DNA of 64,000 bases from Apostichopus japonicus (GCF_037975245.1 NC_092576.1:5230501-5294500), one strand, 5' to 3'; shown: positions 23,000 to 36,040, counted from the first letter of the stretch. A program made the numbers and translations. Notes: a model not told the origin generated them from the sequence alone.

Positions 23000-24936
23000 G
23001 TTACTTTGAACAGTCGACTACTGTTCATAATGTCTGAGAAAGAGTTACATTTATTCAATTTACCTATTTGTTGGAATAATTACTGTAACAACTATATGTG
23101 AAGACATTTTAGCGACATGTCGAACCGTCTCGTGCTTACTCACACACAATAACACGTACAAAATATACCTCATTTAAATAATTGATTGATTTATCTACCA
23201 AAGAAATTCGGTGGTATGCTCCTTCGTTTGAGCAGGCTGCATCAGATATGAAATGAAAACAAAATGATAAAAATACTTGAGCCCGCATTTGTGGACTTAA
23301 CAATAAAAGTATAATATTGCACACCTTTCAGTTTATCTAATAGCAAAACATTGACGAAGTAATACAATTTTTTTCTCAAAGGATTGAAAGAATTCTGCTG
23401 CCCTTTAAATTTGAGAACAAGTTGAGCACGGTACAACAGGAGCCGCGTGGTAAGAATGCAGTATAATAAATTACTGTTACAAATATCTTGATCTTTACAT
23501 GTAATTGTTGATGAGGTGAAATGAAGTTGTGTAACTGATTGCATCTGCACGATTAAGAACAATGACTTATGCGTTTATGATAATCCTGTGTTCAACTGGT
23601 TTGAGAAAAATTAGTAAAACACGAAAAAAGGAGATTTCTTCACGTCTTTATCTAAAACCCTAAAGCTACATTTTTACCTACTGGGCTCATATTTGCTTTC
23701 GTCGGGCGTAATGCCAGTAGCATAGCGCATTTCTTATCGAAGCCAAATAGATTAATGCGATGGTAATTGTACGTGCATTTTGGTATGTTGTGGGCATGTG
23801 CGACACGCTTTGTCTAAACACTTCAAGTCTAAAAGAACATGATGGTTTAATGTCATACTTGGGATGTTGATCCAATTTAGTAAACAGAAGAAAAATTCTT
23901 TGCTTCAAAAGTGAAATGAAGTAAACGATGGTCAAAGCTTTAAAATCTTTTTAAACACAATGCGTTATAAAGTACAGTTTGGATGAAATTTATAGGTGGT
24001 AGTTGATATAACGTAATGAATACAAGAATTCTCTATTTTTTGTTATTCTTCTTTCTTTCTTTCTTTTTATTTATCTATTTATTTACTTATTTTTTGGGCG
24101 GGGAGGGTGGGGGTATTTGAGGTAAACACTCAGTTGATAAGAGTATATTTACATTGTAATTGACCTCTGGACTGTATAAACACAGTACCAGACCAGTGTA
24201 TAATCCATAAGTGGTCTCAATCAGGTACATTGCTTTCATGTTTGTTCAATTGATATTTTCATCGTATAGTGTTTCAGCATCTATTTATGGTTTGAAGATT
24301 TATGTTTATTTCAAGCTCCAGAAGTACTATATAGATAGGGTTGGATTGTCATCTTATCCTAGATGCAATAATCACTGTTTTCTGGAGTGGGAAAGTGGAA
24401 GGGAGGTAGTACCTGTTCATCTTTGCAGTCATGATAAGACATGCGTATATTTGCGATATATCATGATATGGAATATGAACGGTCAACATATCCGAAGATA
24501 GTTGGTTGTGCTTTGAAAAGGTCAAAGTGGAAAGACCTAGTTAAAAATTCTATATAATAGCAACTCGGATGGATATGACATCATTAACAGATTTATAAAA
24601 TACGTTCTACAATAACTAATGTATTTTCCATTGGCCTCTTTTCTTCCCATGTGTTTCCATATAAGCAGTAAACGGACAGTTGTTGTCCTCACAGGGAAAG
24701 GGAGTTTTTAGCAAAAAGAGTTGTTAACAGAAGATTATTACTTGTGCCACAAATACAGGTGGCACAGTTTATCTGTTGTATTCTAGAATTACTAGGTATA
24801 TCAATTATTGTCTTCAAAAAATAATTAAATGTTATACATCCGGATGTAGCTGGCAAAACGGGCTTGTATAAATGTTTTACACGTTTAAGGTTCCATAGAC
24901 CAGACTAAAGAAAACTCTTTTTTCGGTCTCTTTCAG
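23000..24936. other. Intronic or intergenic, no gene seen
   Basis: AT-rich sequence with a short TTTC tract near 24,050-24,090. Small open frames have no features. Confidence 0.5.
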
Positions 24937-25004
24937 TCGAGTGGGTAACTGGTGTTGCAGCTGCAGATTTACAGCGTATTAATTATGACACTGGACAGTG
25001 GGAG
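24937..25004 (+). CDS. IgSF receptor gene A, distal tail exon 1
   Basis: A 68-nt exon lies between GTCTCTTTCAG and GTATGTCC. It enters in phase 1, matching the end of the Gln-rich exon, and leaves in phase 0. It encodes EWVTGVAAADLQRINYDTGQ, then WE. It is assigned to gene A by phase, orientation and strong splice sites; the 3.7-kb intron before it is unverified. It contains one tyrosine (INYDTG). Confidence 0.5.
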
Positions 25005-25216
25005 GTATGTCCTGGTAATAATATGTTATATGAAGAAATTGTTTTAGATAGACTTATTTTATATAGATTCTTCTACTTAGTAGAAGAACTAACATAGTCA
25101 AATTCATCTCGGTTTCGTCTTAATAACACATTTTATGTTCTTGCTAAGGTCGTCTTGCATACATATCAAGGTAAGTAATGTGTACTAATCATTTTGCTAT
25201 TTTTTTATTCACACAG

Positions 25217-25261
25217 GGATTCGTACAAGGTCCTCTGACAAATAATATATATCAAATGCTT
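25217..25261 (+). CDS. IgSF receptor gene A, distal tail micro-exon 2
   Basis: A 45-nt exon (phase 0 to 0) lies between TTTATTCACACAG and GTAAGTAT. It encodes GFVQGPLTNNIYQML. The YQML stretch is a YxxL-type tyrosine motif, although the residue at -2 is Asn, not the Ser/Ile/Val/Leu of a strict ITIM. Confidence 0.5.
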
Positions 25262-26577
25262 GTAAGTATACATAACTTAGTGCAAAAAAGAATGTGAACA
25301 GTTGAATTCAGCAACACTTGGTTCCACTCAGCGACTCTCATATTTTGAAGGAGTTGCGCAATTACGTTTTACTTATGGGGAGGGGGGGGGGGTGGAGGAG
25401 GTGGTTGCCCCACGGCTTTTCAGAAGGTATATTAGACAGAACAGCAATGACCTGGATGTATCAGGATAATGTTAAGAAGTATAATTAATTGCCTATACTT
25501 TCGTATTTATAAATGAAACGGAAAAATGAAAATGAAATGAAAAATACCACTACGATTTACTGTATTGTATCTTTAGCATATCTAGCTTTCGCATGCTCCC
25601 AAAACATAACACGTGTTAGTGTGTTATAACACCCTGGCATATAAATGCATAATATGCTACACGTTAAGAACAAATATAAGCTCACACCTTTTCGGCTTGG
25701 GTGGAATGTAATGTTAGAATTACTTTATGCCAAGACGATCAGTGTAATACACTGAATATTCATCAGTTTATACACAGACAATAGTGCTTTGTAGATGCGC
25801 GAATGTATCAGGCGTACAAGGAACGAATAAAGGATTCATTGTTTTGTGCAAACGTTACATTTCGTTTACATTTCCACTTCCGGTAATTACATATCTGGTA
25901 TATTAGCTGGTATGCTTACCTACTAATGATGCTAACTGTAGACTAAGTTAGAGATGAACAGAGGAATGGATATTTAAGAAACAGGACAATGTTTTACATT
26001 TTTAAGGCAATGAGCGATGAATTCCCATTATATTAATTGTATAACCATTGTGCAATTAAGCAGTAATTGGTGTATCATATTATGTTAAATTTGTATATTT
26101 AACTTAGTGACAATATTAAACTGTCGGCTGTTTCACATCTTGTTTTTCAGTGTACGAAGTTTGAGGGGTTTTTTTTTGTTTTTGTTTTGCCATGCTGTAA
26201 TAACTCTCCACATTACCATAATTCCTAGCTTATAGACATCTTCTCTACAATCAAAGCCAAACTGGTGGTTTGAAATTGATTATGAATGATTTATTACCTC
26301 TTGCAGAATTAATTATGAACAAACCCAAAGTATATGAACACATTACGTTTTAAGTTCTGTATTACACTCTTATGTGATTGTCGTTGGCAAATAGATACTC
26401 TGCAATTAGCTTCTTCACAAGAAACAAACTGTTATAAAGTAAATAAATACACAGATTAAGGTCACTTCCAATTTAAGGAGAAAATATTTCATTTCATGTT
26501 TTCTTTCCGTGTTAGTTATGCATGTTTGTTTATGTGCGTGATAATATTGAACTTCATGTTTTACACTTGTATTACAG
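25262..26577. other. Presumed intron, no gene seen
   Basis: AT-rich sequence with a G-rich tract at about 25,378-25,405. Confidence 0.4.
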
Positions 26578-26601
26578 AAAGAGAAGGCAAATGAAGCAGT
26601 G
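26578..26601 (+). CDS. IgSF receptor gene A, distal tail micro-exon 3
   Basis: A 24-nt exon (phase 0 to 0) lies between TTGTATTACAG and GTAAGTTA. It encodes KEKANEAV. Both splice sites are near consensus, which is the main support. The terminal exon with the stop codon was not recognised downstream. Confidence 0.4.
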
Positions 26602-28325
26602 GTAAGTTAACTGGTAAATTCAGTATCCTATTGTTAGTGGAAACTATGCCTGTACTTTTCATCAGGTTAAATTATCAAATTATTCTACGAGCAGGAAAGG
26701 ATTATATAGATATTGTGGTAAATTTGGTGAAATATTAAAGAAAACATTGTACTTACGAGTAAAATGTAAGGATTTGTATGTGTATGACCCATAATATTTG
26801 GGTGGCACAAAATATGGGGTTTTAGTGTATTAATGAATACACGCTTTACGCTCTCCCGCTTTTTCTTTCCCTAAAATCTCATTAGGTTAGGACAACTATT
26901 TACCATGATGACCCCAAAGACGGCAGGGCCTGGTGGGGTGGTCTGGTCGTGGACTTAATTCTCCACCCGACTTTTTGGCCTGTACTGAAACCTGTATTTG
27001 ACAAAACAAAACGAGCGAAAAGTCTCTGCATAAACTAAAAGCAACTGAAGTCGAAGTTTTTAGATTAAATGACGTCAGTTTGAGGAAATGGTTGAAAGTT
27101 TGAGGTATAGTAGTCGGAATTTGCAAGGAAAAAAGTCAAAAGTTAGAGAATAGGAATATAGAATAAGGAAAAAAAATAGAATTTTTGTTATGAACTCTTT
27201 TGACATATTTTCTTATTCTATGGAAATAATGAAGCAAAGAGGTAACAAAGGTCGAAAGATAGACATTTTGAGATAAGAAACATAGATTTAGGTTTTACAA
27301 CTTCGAAAAGAAAGTGGAACTGATATAAACAAAAGCGAGGTTTAGTTGGTGAAGCAGTCAAAATTTCGAGATAAAATATTGAAGTTTACCATCTGCAGTG
27401 GCCCAACGAAGCATAAAAAGTAAAATTCGTCTAGCAAAGATACCCAAAGTGACCACCGGTTATTATTCTCCCATCCCACTCCCCATTCTTTTGGTAGCTC
27501 CCTACGTACCTCACTGACTGTTGCTGTTGAGTTTGCCTTATACGTCACAGAGGACAATGTTCGATAAATCTTAGTAAAAGTCGCCCATTGTAAAATGGGA
27601 TCCCCCGTTCTTGGACTGCCGTGTAAGAGGAAGTAAATATGTTATGCATTTTAACTGGTTATTGGCTATGTGTCACATGCACATCATCTGTTCTAATTGC
27701 AAAATAAATTAATGTGTTACCACAAGGGACTCTATCAATAGACATTAATAAAATATAAATGTACACACGAAGGGAGAAGAAGCCGACTGGGAGACCAAGG
27801 GTATAACATGACTGGGGATGCCCTCATTGCCCTACCAAACCTCATGTCCTCCCCGCACCTTGGTTCTGCCACTACGGTCATGACTGTATTCACAACAAGA
27901 TAGTGTGGTTGCCATGGTGAATTTCTTGTGATAACATGGTAGCACGTAGTTTATGAAGTCATGAAATCGCAACAATGGTAAAATGAAAGATCTTTAAGCT
28001 AAATGATTTTGGAATTCATTGTATAGGTGTTCTCTGAATGCAAAGTGAATGATGTAAACACTGAATAGTATAATAACTGCAATAAGATCACTATTCACAA
28101 TTTTAATTTTGTTAACCTTGTGTTTGCTACATAAAACATGCTAAATGTCTTTTCTTCTTGTTGATCAGATTTCATATTTTAATGTTGTATGTGATAATAT
28201 TCTTACCCATTTGTTGCTTTCGGACCGACCGAACGGAAGGTTAAATCTCAATTCTGCGATTCCTTATCTGAACCGTGTTCTAGATTCATAGGTAACATAA
28301 TAATAATATATCATGTGTTGTAAAA
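26602..28325. other. No gene seen
   Basis: AT-rich sequence with no domain or repeat unit recognised. If gene A continues, its last exon should be in or beyond this stretch. Confidence 0.4.
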
Positions 28326-28329
28326 ACTA

Positions 28330-28990
28330 CTACAGTACTAATGTCATCATTTGTTTACAATCAATAAGCTTCCGAACTAATGCCGTCATTTGTGTAATTA
28401 TGTCGTCATTTGGGTACACTCATTAAGCTACAGTATTAGTGTTGCCATTTGTGTACAATCAGTAAGATATATACAGTACAATGGTGTCTTTTGTGAACAA
28501 TCACTTAGCTAAAGTACTAATGTCATCATTTGTGCACAATCAATAAGCTACACTACTAATGTCGCCACATGGGCACAGTCAATAAGCAACAGTTCTAACG
28601 TCTTACTTTGTGTACAATCTCTAAGGTACTGTATATACCCTTGTCATCATTTGTGTACAATCTCTAAGCTACAGTTCTAATGTCGTCATATGTGCACAAT
28701 CAATAAGCTACAGTACTAATGTCTTACCTTATGTACAATCTCTAAGTTACTGTAGTATTGTCATAATTTGTGTACATTCTGTAAGCTACAGTACTATGTC
28801 ATCATTTATGTACAATCACTTAGCTAAAGTACTAATGTCGTCATTTCTGCACAATCAATAAGCTACAGTACTAATGTTTTACTTTGTGTACAATCATAAG
28901 CTACAGTACTAATGTCGTCATTTGTGAACAGTAAGTAATATGCACTACACATGTCGTCCTTTGCCTTCCTTTACGCACAATCACTAAGCT
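28330..28990. repeat. Minisatellite, about 40-bp unit
   Basis: Degenerate copies of AATGTCGTCATTTGTG, CACAATCAATAAGCTACAGT and ACT repeat head to tail about 15 times, with substitutions and small indels. Confidence 0.85.
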
Positions 28991-29289
28991 AATGTACAAT
29001 GTGTAAAGTTATTACTGAGATAGGATACAATGATTTAATGAGTATGGAAACATGCACCTATTCTGCTTGTGTATATTCATATATTTGTATATTTCAATTA
29101 ATTAGAGCAAAGCTGTTGGCAGACTCGGATCATAAACAATCGCCATCCGATGTGAAAGTTTGAAATTTGAAAGGCAGGTGGACGACGTCCGTATGATGCA
29201 ACTGAATCATCTCTCGTTTTAACAGATTTGACTAAGAGAGATAAGGAAAATGCAGCTTTGTTCGTAAACACACAGAGAATCTTCGATCA

Positions 29290-32200
29290 ATGTAATACTC
29301 CATAATGAGTACAAAGATGCAATTGTTTTTTGAGAATGTTAAAGGTCACCGGAGCTCAAAATGTGTAATCATAATAATCACAATATCTCAAGAGGGGAAT
29401 ATCCAACATATCTCATACTTTGAATGTGGATGCATCACATTGAGCAAAAGGTGCCAATTATTTTCTGAGGAGGTAAAATGTTATTTTGGGTCACCAAAGG
29501 TCAAAGTTTGAAATAAAAACTTGGTTTGAGGACCGATGTGAAGTTGTCGGAGTGTGTGTAAACACCTCATACGAATTGTCTGTGTTTCAATTGATAATAT
29601 GCATACTAAGTTTGGAACTATTTATTTAACTCTTAGCATTTTTTTAAGATTTTTTATTACTACGTTTAGAGTTCTATTTTTAGCGTTTAGTACTGGGTGT
29701 TTATTAGTTCCTTGCTTTAGCAAAAGGAACCTATGCAGTCAGGTTTGTGTGTGTGTTTGGGTGTGTACGCGTGTGTGTGCATCTGTGACACTTGGTTGGG
29801 TACGCTCTATCTCAATAAGAGAATGTTGGATTCAGGCCAAACTTGGACTATAGATCCGCCATATGGAGAAGGTGTGCCCTATTGTTTTTGGTGCCCACAA
29901 AGGTCACCAAAGGTCAGTTATGGTCCAAAAACCGAAAATATTAAAACTGCAATAACTCCCAGTGCCAATGTGCGTCAATGTTGATATTTTGAGACAAGTT
30001 GTGAACTGGTTAGGGGAACATTTTCAAATTTAACGGTCATGTGATCCAAGGTCACCAAAGGTCAATTAATGATAAAAAAACTAGTATTTTTGCGATAACT
30101 TGAGAACGAAATGTCCTTTAGGGCTGGGAGTTGCTTCAATGTTATCCAATTGTCGACCCGCATCTGGGTGACCTTTGACCTCAATTTGACCTCTGGTCAC
30201 CTTTACATGTTTTGGGGTATTTTTACAGTTTTGATGCTATTTTCAGATGTCAAAGGTACCTTCTGATCATAAATGTCAATAGGTTGACCCGGTGTGACCT
30301 TTATGTGCGAAGTTATATGAGGTCAAAGTTTTCCGTTCGGAGTTAGGATGGTTGTGCAGACATATCGTTTTGTTTTTTGGAATCAGGAGATTAAACTACA
30401 TCTGTTACCAAGGTCAAAAGGTCAAAGGTCACATTAGAAAAAACTGCTTATTTTGGGAGGAAACGAGCAAAAAAGAAAATGTTTGGTTTTGATGCTAGAT
30501 TTGGATATCAAAGGTACCTTCCGATCAAAAATGTCAATTGGTTGACACCCGTGTGACCTTCGTGTGCGAAGTTATACGAGGTCAAAGTTAATTTTCAGAC
30601 ATTTAATGCAATAACTCCCAGTTCCAAGGTGTGACGTGGTTGATATTTTTGGACAAGGTGCAAATGGTATAGGGGAATATTTTCAAACTTAACAGTCATG
30701 TGATCCGAGGTCACCAAAGTCAATTAATGTTAAAAAACTAGTATTTTGGAGGTAGAAAATGGGCAAAGAAAAAAATGTTTGAATATGTATCGTTTGATGC
30801 TCTATTTAGGTCTCATCAATCAAGAATGTCGATAAGTTGACCCAAGATGACCTTTGTATGTTAAGTTATATGAGGTCAAAGTTAATCTTCAGACATTTAG
30901 TGTTATAACTCCCAGTGCCAAGGTGTTACACAGTTGATATTTTGAGACAAATTGCAAATGGTATAGGGGAATATTTTCAAACTTAACGGTCATGTGATCC
31001 GAGGTCACCAAAGGTCAATTAATGATAAAAAACTAGTGTTTTTGCGATAACTTGAGAATGAATTGTCAGTTAGGGTTGGGAGTTGCTTCAATGTAATCCA
31101 ATTGTCGACCCGCATCTGGGTGACCCTTGACCTCAATTTGACCTCTGGTGACCTTTACTTGTTTTGGAGAATTTTACAGTTTCGAGGCTATTTTCAGATG
31201 TCAAAGGTACCTTCTGATCATAAATGTCAATAGGTTAACCCCCGTGTGACCTTCGAGTGCGAAGTTATACAAGGTCAAAGTTAAATTTCAGATATTTAAT
31301 GCAATAACCCCCATTGCCAAGGTGTGACATGGTTGATATTTTTGGACAAGTTGCAAATGGTAAAGGGGTATATTTTCAAACTTAACGGTCATGTGATCTG
31401 AGGTCACCAAAGGTCAATTAATGTTAAAAAACTATTATATTGGGGGAGAAAATGGGCAAAGAAAAAAATGTTTGAATTTTTATAGTTTGATGCTATATTC
31501 ACATCACACCGATCAAAAATGTCACTGTGTTGACCTGAGGTGACCTTTGTTGATTCAGTTATATGAGGTCAAAATTAATCTTCAGACATTTAGTGCAATA
31601 ACTCCCAGTGCCAAGGTGTGTCACGGTTGATATATTTGGACAAGTTGCAAATGGTATATTGGCAATGGTATGTGACGCCTGGCTTGTAAACACGGTATCT
31701 CAAGTAGGGAAGCTTGGACCAATCTAATATTTGGTGTATATGAGTACCACATTGAGTAAATGTGCCCTATTTTTTGGTACCTGTGAAGGTCACCAAAGGT
31801 CAGTTAGAGGCCAAAACCCAAAATATTAAAACAAGCAATAACTCCCATTGACAAGGTGCGACATGGTTGATATTTTGGGACTAGTTGTGAATGTGGCAAG
31901 GGATCATTTTCAAACTTAACAGTCATGTGATCCGAGGTCACCAAAGGTCAATTAATGATAAAAACTAGTATTTTTTTGATAACTTGAGAACGAATTGTCC
32001 GTTAGGGTTGGAAATTGCTTCAATGTAATCCAATTGTCAACCCGCATCTGGGTGACCTTTGACCTCAATTTGACCTCTGGTGACCTTTACTTGTTTTGGG
32101 GAATTTTACAGTTTCGATGCTATTTTCAGATGTCAAGGTACCTTCTGATCATAAATGTCAATAGGTTGACCCCCGTGGTACCTTTGTGTGCAAAGTTATT

Positions 32201-32530
32201 AATGTTAAAAAAGTAGTATTTTTTTTTGGGGGGGGGGAAATGGGAAAAGAAAAAATGTTTGAATTTTTACAGTTTTGATGCTCTATTTAGGTCTCACCGA
32301 TCAAAAAGGTCAATGGTTGACCTCCGGGTGACCTTTGTGTGTGTAGTTATGTATACAAGTTCAAAGTGAATTTTTAGACATTTAATGCAATTAAATCCCA
32401 ATGCCACGGTTGATATTTTGGGACAAGTTGTGAATGGGGTGATGGAACATTTTTAAATTTCACGGTCATGTCATCTGTGGTCACCAATGTTATCATATCT
32501 GTTGAGCTGCTTGTAGGTCACCTTATATCT
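29290..32530. repeat. Repeat complex rich in AGGTCA half-sites, about 945-bp higher-order period
   Basis: Sentences such as GGTCACCAAAGGTCAATTA, CAATAACTCCCAGTGCCAAG, CTTGAGAACGAA and GACCCGCATCTGGGTGACC recur. CTTGAGAAYGAA plus the following text starts near 30,103, 31,055 and 31,993, giving a period near 945. The CAATAACTCCCA block recurs more often (about every 240-660 bases). Related, more diverged sequence lies at 33,880-34,140 and 63,585-64,000. Short frames here are incidental. Confidence 0.85.
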
Positions 32531-33880
32531 CTTACAGTTTCGACGCCATGTTCAGATCTCAAAAGTGCATTTTGATCATAATCCGATCACAATTTGTGAT
32601 CACAAAAGTGTTGGCTATAGTGTTGGTTACTTTATGGGTACATGTAGGACCACAATTACTTGACTATTTGAACCCAATCTTGCTTGATAATATTATGTGT
32701 ATTGTCATATGCCCCTACGCAAGGAACCACAGTGCCCTTGGGCTCTTGTTACTTTCTGTTTTATGCTTTTGCAATATTTTTTTTAATGTATATAGTTTCT
32801 CATACTTATTTATATTTGATTATTGACTATTATTTAATCTTTTGTGTATTCTTTGTTTAAAACTATTTTATTATTTACATATTTCTGAATTTGTTTTGGG
32901 CTATATGTTTTTAGGACTTCCTTATTATCGTTTAGTTTTTTTTATATTGTTGCCTTAGGCTTTTAAATTGTGTGCCTTATTGGTTCTATATATTAAGTGT
33001 TTAGGTTTTTGTTACTATATGTTTCTAGGTTTACATGTTTAAAGCGCTTTGAGAAGATTTGCTGAATATTATACTTGTGTGACAAAGGTACTTAAGGTGA
33101 CTGCATAAAGCATATTTCTTAACCACCTCTCTTCTATTTGCAATTTATGAAGTGAGCCCTCTTTTTAGCCTTGTGATTATCTCATTCTGACTGAACAAAA
33201 TCAAATAAAACCATCATATGAAATCCAGTCAAACCTCAAGATTTATGGCATTTGCCAATGGTTGCTGTCAGAGGTATTGTTTTATGACAATTAAAGAGTC
33301 TACCAGTGCAGTGATGACCTTGTAGAGGGAGAATTGGTTGTGCTTTGGAGAGGGGTAGGTTACTGTGATTTTATTTGTTCTTGACTAACAAGTCACATTG
33401 TACATATACCATATTGTTTTCATATAGCTAGGTCTAAGCATGAGGGAAAGGCTTTGTATGCATCAATCTCCGGTAATTGGAATGTGCGTTGAGAATCATG
33501 AAATGACTTCCTGTGACAGTTAGGGAAATTTTTGGGTATTGCTTGTTCATGCTTGTTCATGTATCTAGATTCTTCTTAGGTTATGAAGCATGGTTGTCTA
33601 TTATTCATGGTGGTATTGGTTGTCCTATGGGTGCTGTATATACAGGCATAATATATACTGTATGAAATCATCACTGGCAAGATCTTTATAAGATTTGCTG
33701 TGCTTATATGTGTTGATTCATTGTAAATAGGAGTCAATTTGTCAAAAGTTGTTTTATCTCGGTTGGTGAGCTTGTTTTTATGTATTGTTCTTTCTTTTTA
33801 TTTGTTTAAAGGTTTCAGTTCGGTTAACACCAAGAGAGTATTAAATGATAGAGAAAAGGAAGAAAACTTGATGTGTTATC
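32531..33880. other. No gene seen
   Basis: T-rich then mixed sequence, with no domain, repeat unit or RNA gene recognised. Confidence 0.5.
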
Positions 33881-34140
33881 ATTTCCCCACCCCTTGCTTG
33901 GTCACACTTGGTATGTAGATCCAACTTGATGAGTACACGTTCAAATAGTCATTTGAGATCAACAGAGGTCAAACTGGAAAACTTTGTCAACACGATAACT
34001 CAAAAAACATCTCTGTTATGTATGTTTGTCTTTAGTATGTAGATCACCTTTAGAAAGGGTCAAATGTCATTTAAGGTTAACAAAGGTAAAATTTTGATCC
34101 CCTTGTCAAGACAATATCACAATAGTCTAAAGATGGATGG
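33880..34140. repeat. Diverged copy of the AGGTCA-rich dispersed repeat
   Basis: Words such as GTATGTAGATCCAACTTGATGA, CAGAGGTCAAACTGG and AACACGATAACTCAA parallel the 143-bp units at the right end of the window. Confidence 0.6.
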
Positions 34141-34439
34141 ATGGATCTCTCTATATTTTTGAATAATTGTATACATTCCTTATTTTTATAGCGTATAGAA
34201 CCTGGTAACCAACGATGGCTGAATATATTAAAAACAAACTTACAGGGTAGTAATAATAATAATAATAATCAGCAGTTATTTTCGCGAGGCTTAAGCGACC
34301 ACAAATTTTGGAGAAGCCAGCAGGAGCTTATGAATACAACGTACACGTCGGGTGGCTTCCAATTCAACAATTTAACTCAAATTTGGTATCTTTTCAATAT
34401 AGAAAGTCATTTTAGATTGGAAAACCATACATTGCTCTT

Positions 34440-34550
34440 GGATAATAACCCGACTTACTATTACCCAGCCGGGAATCAAACCCAAACCTCCCGAATCTTC
34501 AAATGCTACCGCCTTTACCCACTCGGCCACAGCACCAGTGTATAGTAGGT
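34440..34550 (-). mobile_element. tRNA-derived SINE-like unit (Ser/Leu type head)
   Basis: Reading the minus strand, GTGGCCGAGTGGGTAAAGGC is a pol III A-box of tRNA-Ser/Leu type, and GGGTTTGATTCCCGG is the B-box. Acceptor pairing is poor, so it is not an intact tRNA. An adjacent (TAA)n tract lies at 34,248-34,269. Confidence 0.65.
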
Positions 34551-34828
34551 AAAAAAGTAATGGCAATTGAAACACAATGAGGAAGTTAAAAAAATTCCTG
34601 TCTGTCTGATATTCCCTACAATATTGCCGAAAGACATTACTCAATAACCGTCTCAAAGAATACAAAGCGTATTTTGTTTGTAGAGGTTATGATTCGGAGT
34701 TTATCTCAGTTCAAAAGGCACAAATGAAGCAAATTATAAAATTCTGACAAGAAATAAAAAAATCAACATCAATAACCTCTTCTAGTTAGTTATTTCATTG
34801 CACTTCCCAATACGCATTCGCACACCAG

Positions 34829-34940
34829 TAGAACCACTGTGATCTAGTGGTACGGACTTCGGTCTGTGATACAAGGTCACGGGTTCGATTCTTATACCGT
34901 CTTCTTCATGAGGACAAAAACCGGTCGTGTAGTAGAATTT
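34829..34940 (+). mobile_element. tRNA-derived SINE-like unit
   Basis: A-box-like TGATCTAGTGG (about 34,840) and B-box GGGTTCGATTC (about 34,881) are spaced as in a tRNA. The unit is followed by a (TA)n tract at 34,963. Confidence 0.6.
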
Positions 34941-34958
34941 TTCTGATGTGTTGTTCTG

Positions 34959-34962
<4 letters not shown>

Positions 34963-35004
<42 letters not shown>

Positions 35005-35020
35005 AGGGTGTGTGTGTGTG
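34963..35020. repeat. (TA)n(TG)n microsatellite
   Basis: About 16 TA steps, then TG-rich sequence. Confidence 0.95.
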
Positions 35021-35022
35021 TT

Positions 35023-35473
35023 AATGCAATTGAGGTAAACGACAAAGGGCAAATGAATATATATAAATGAAAATCGTAATGAGTTGGAAATTCAAAAACA
35101 GTGAAAAAACTTTCAGCCTCCGGGATTCGAACCACGGGAATTCCGCTCTGTACGCGGACACCCTAACCACTAGGCTATGGACGCTGATTGTACGTCCAGA
35201 GGTTCGAAACCGGTAAGGAAAGTAGTAATTCCACTGTAGGCGTTTGTCACCTGTATCGAACAATACTAGTTCTGTTTTTGGTGACATATTTTGCCTTACT
35301 CTAGAGATCAAATATGATGCTAACCAACTCGAAATCATTTGTGATTCCTAAAGCCGGATCTCGAAAGAGATACTTTGAACAGACTTTATGTTAATGCAAT
35401 TGGAGGTAAACGACAAAGGCAAATGAATATATATAAATGAAAATCGTAATGAGTTGGAAAATCAAGAACAGTA

Positions 35474-35478
<5 letters not shown>
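35023..35478. repeat. Direct repeat of about 85 bp bracketing a tRNA-like unit
   Basis: TGCAATTGAGGTAAACGACA through GAGTTGGAAATTCAA (35,023-35,107) recurs at 35,395-35,476. The 285 bases between contain the tRNA-like unit. The arms are too long for an ordinary target-site duplication. Confidence 0.85.
35108..35200 (-). mobile_element. tRNA-derived SINE-like unit or tRNA pseudogene
   Basis: On the minus strand ATAGCCTAGTGGTTAGG is an A-box. TCCGC and GCGGA form an anticodon-like stem with a 7-base loop, and GTGGTTCGAATCCCGG is the B-box. The T-stem has mismatches, so a functional tRNA is unlikely. Confidence 0.65.
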
Positions 35479-35480
<2 letters not shown>

Positions 35481-35547
<67 letters not shown>

Positions 35548-35610
35548 ATATATATATATATATAGATATATATATATATGTATGTGTATATATATATATA
35601 TATATTTATA
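35481..35610. repeat. (TA)n microsatellite, interrupted
   Basis: Long TA run with TATG and TAGA interruptions. Confidence 0.95.
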
Positions 35611-35614
35611 TCTG

Positions 35615-36040
35615 ATGAGCTCCTTTGGTGGTCAGAAAGGCGCTATTAAACTTCATTGTACTGCGCACAAACATAATCTGCCTACTTTTGTTGACCATTG
35701 TGCCGCTATTGGTAATGAACCCCAGTGGTTCAGGAGGAAGATTAAAGAGAGTCTCCTAATAAAAGACTTAAATGCTGACTTAAAAATATATGAAGCGAGC
35801 TACGGGTTGGAGCTATTCTAATCCCTATTTACTTTTTATTGTTGTTTGTTCTATTCATTCCTAGTTTAAAAATATTGACTAAACAATTTGCTGGTTGTTC
35901 TAATCATTCCTAGTTAAAAAAAAAATCACTCATGCTTATCACTATTGTCCTCTTTGGATGTATATTAGCGCTTGTATTTAATTGATCTTGTACAATTGCC
36001 TGACGATGGAGTGGTGACCACTCCGAAATAAAGCAGTATG
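35615..36040 (+). pseudogene. Penelope-like element 3' end (GIY-YIG region remnant)
   Basis: The frame to the stop at 35,819-35,821 contains [20 protein letters not shown], then [19 protein letters not shown] and SYGLELF. The H...C spacing followed by a basic R(R)KIKESL helix resembles the C-terminal part of the GIY-YIG endonuclease region of Penelope-like elements. The following noncoding DNA ends GACGATGGAGTGGTGACCAC and TCCGAAATAAAG, the kind of tail seen at such element ends. The rest of the element is absent; it is 5'-truncated next to a (TA)n run. Confidence 0.55.

Noticed and set aside
35108..35200. Functional tRNA gene
   Set aside because: T-stem mismatches and the linked repeat sequence fit a SINE head or pseudogene better.
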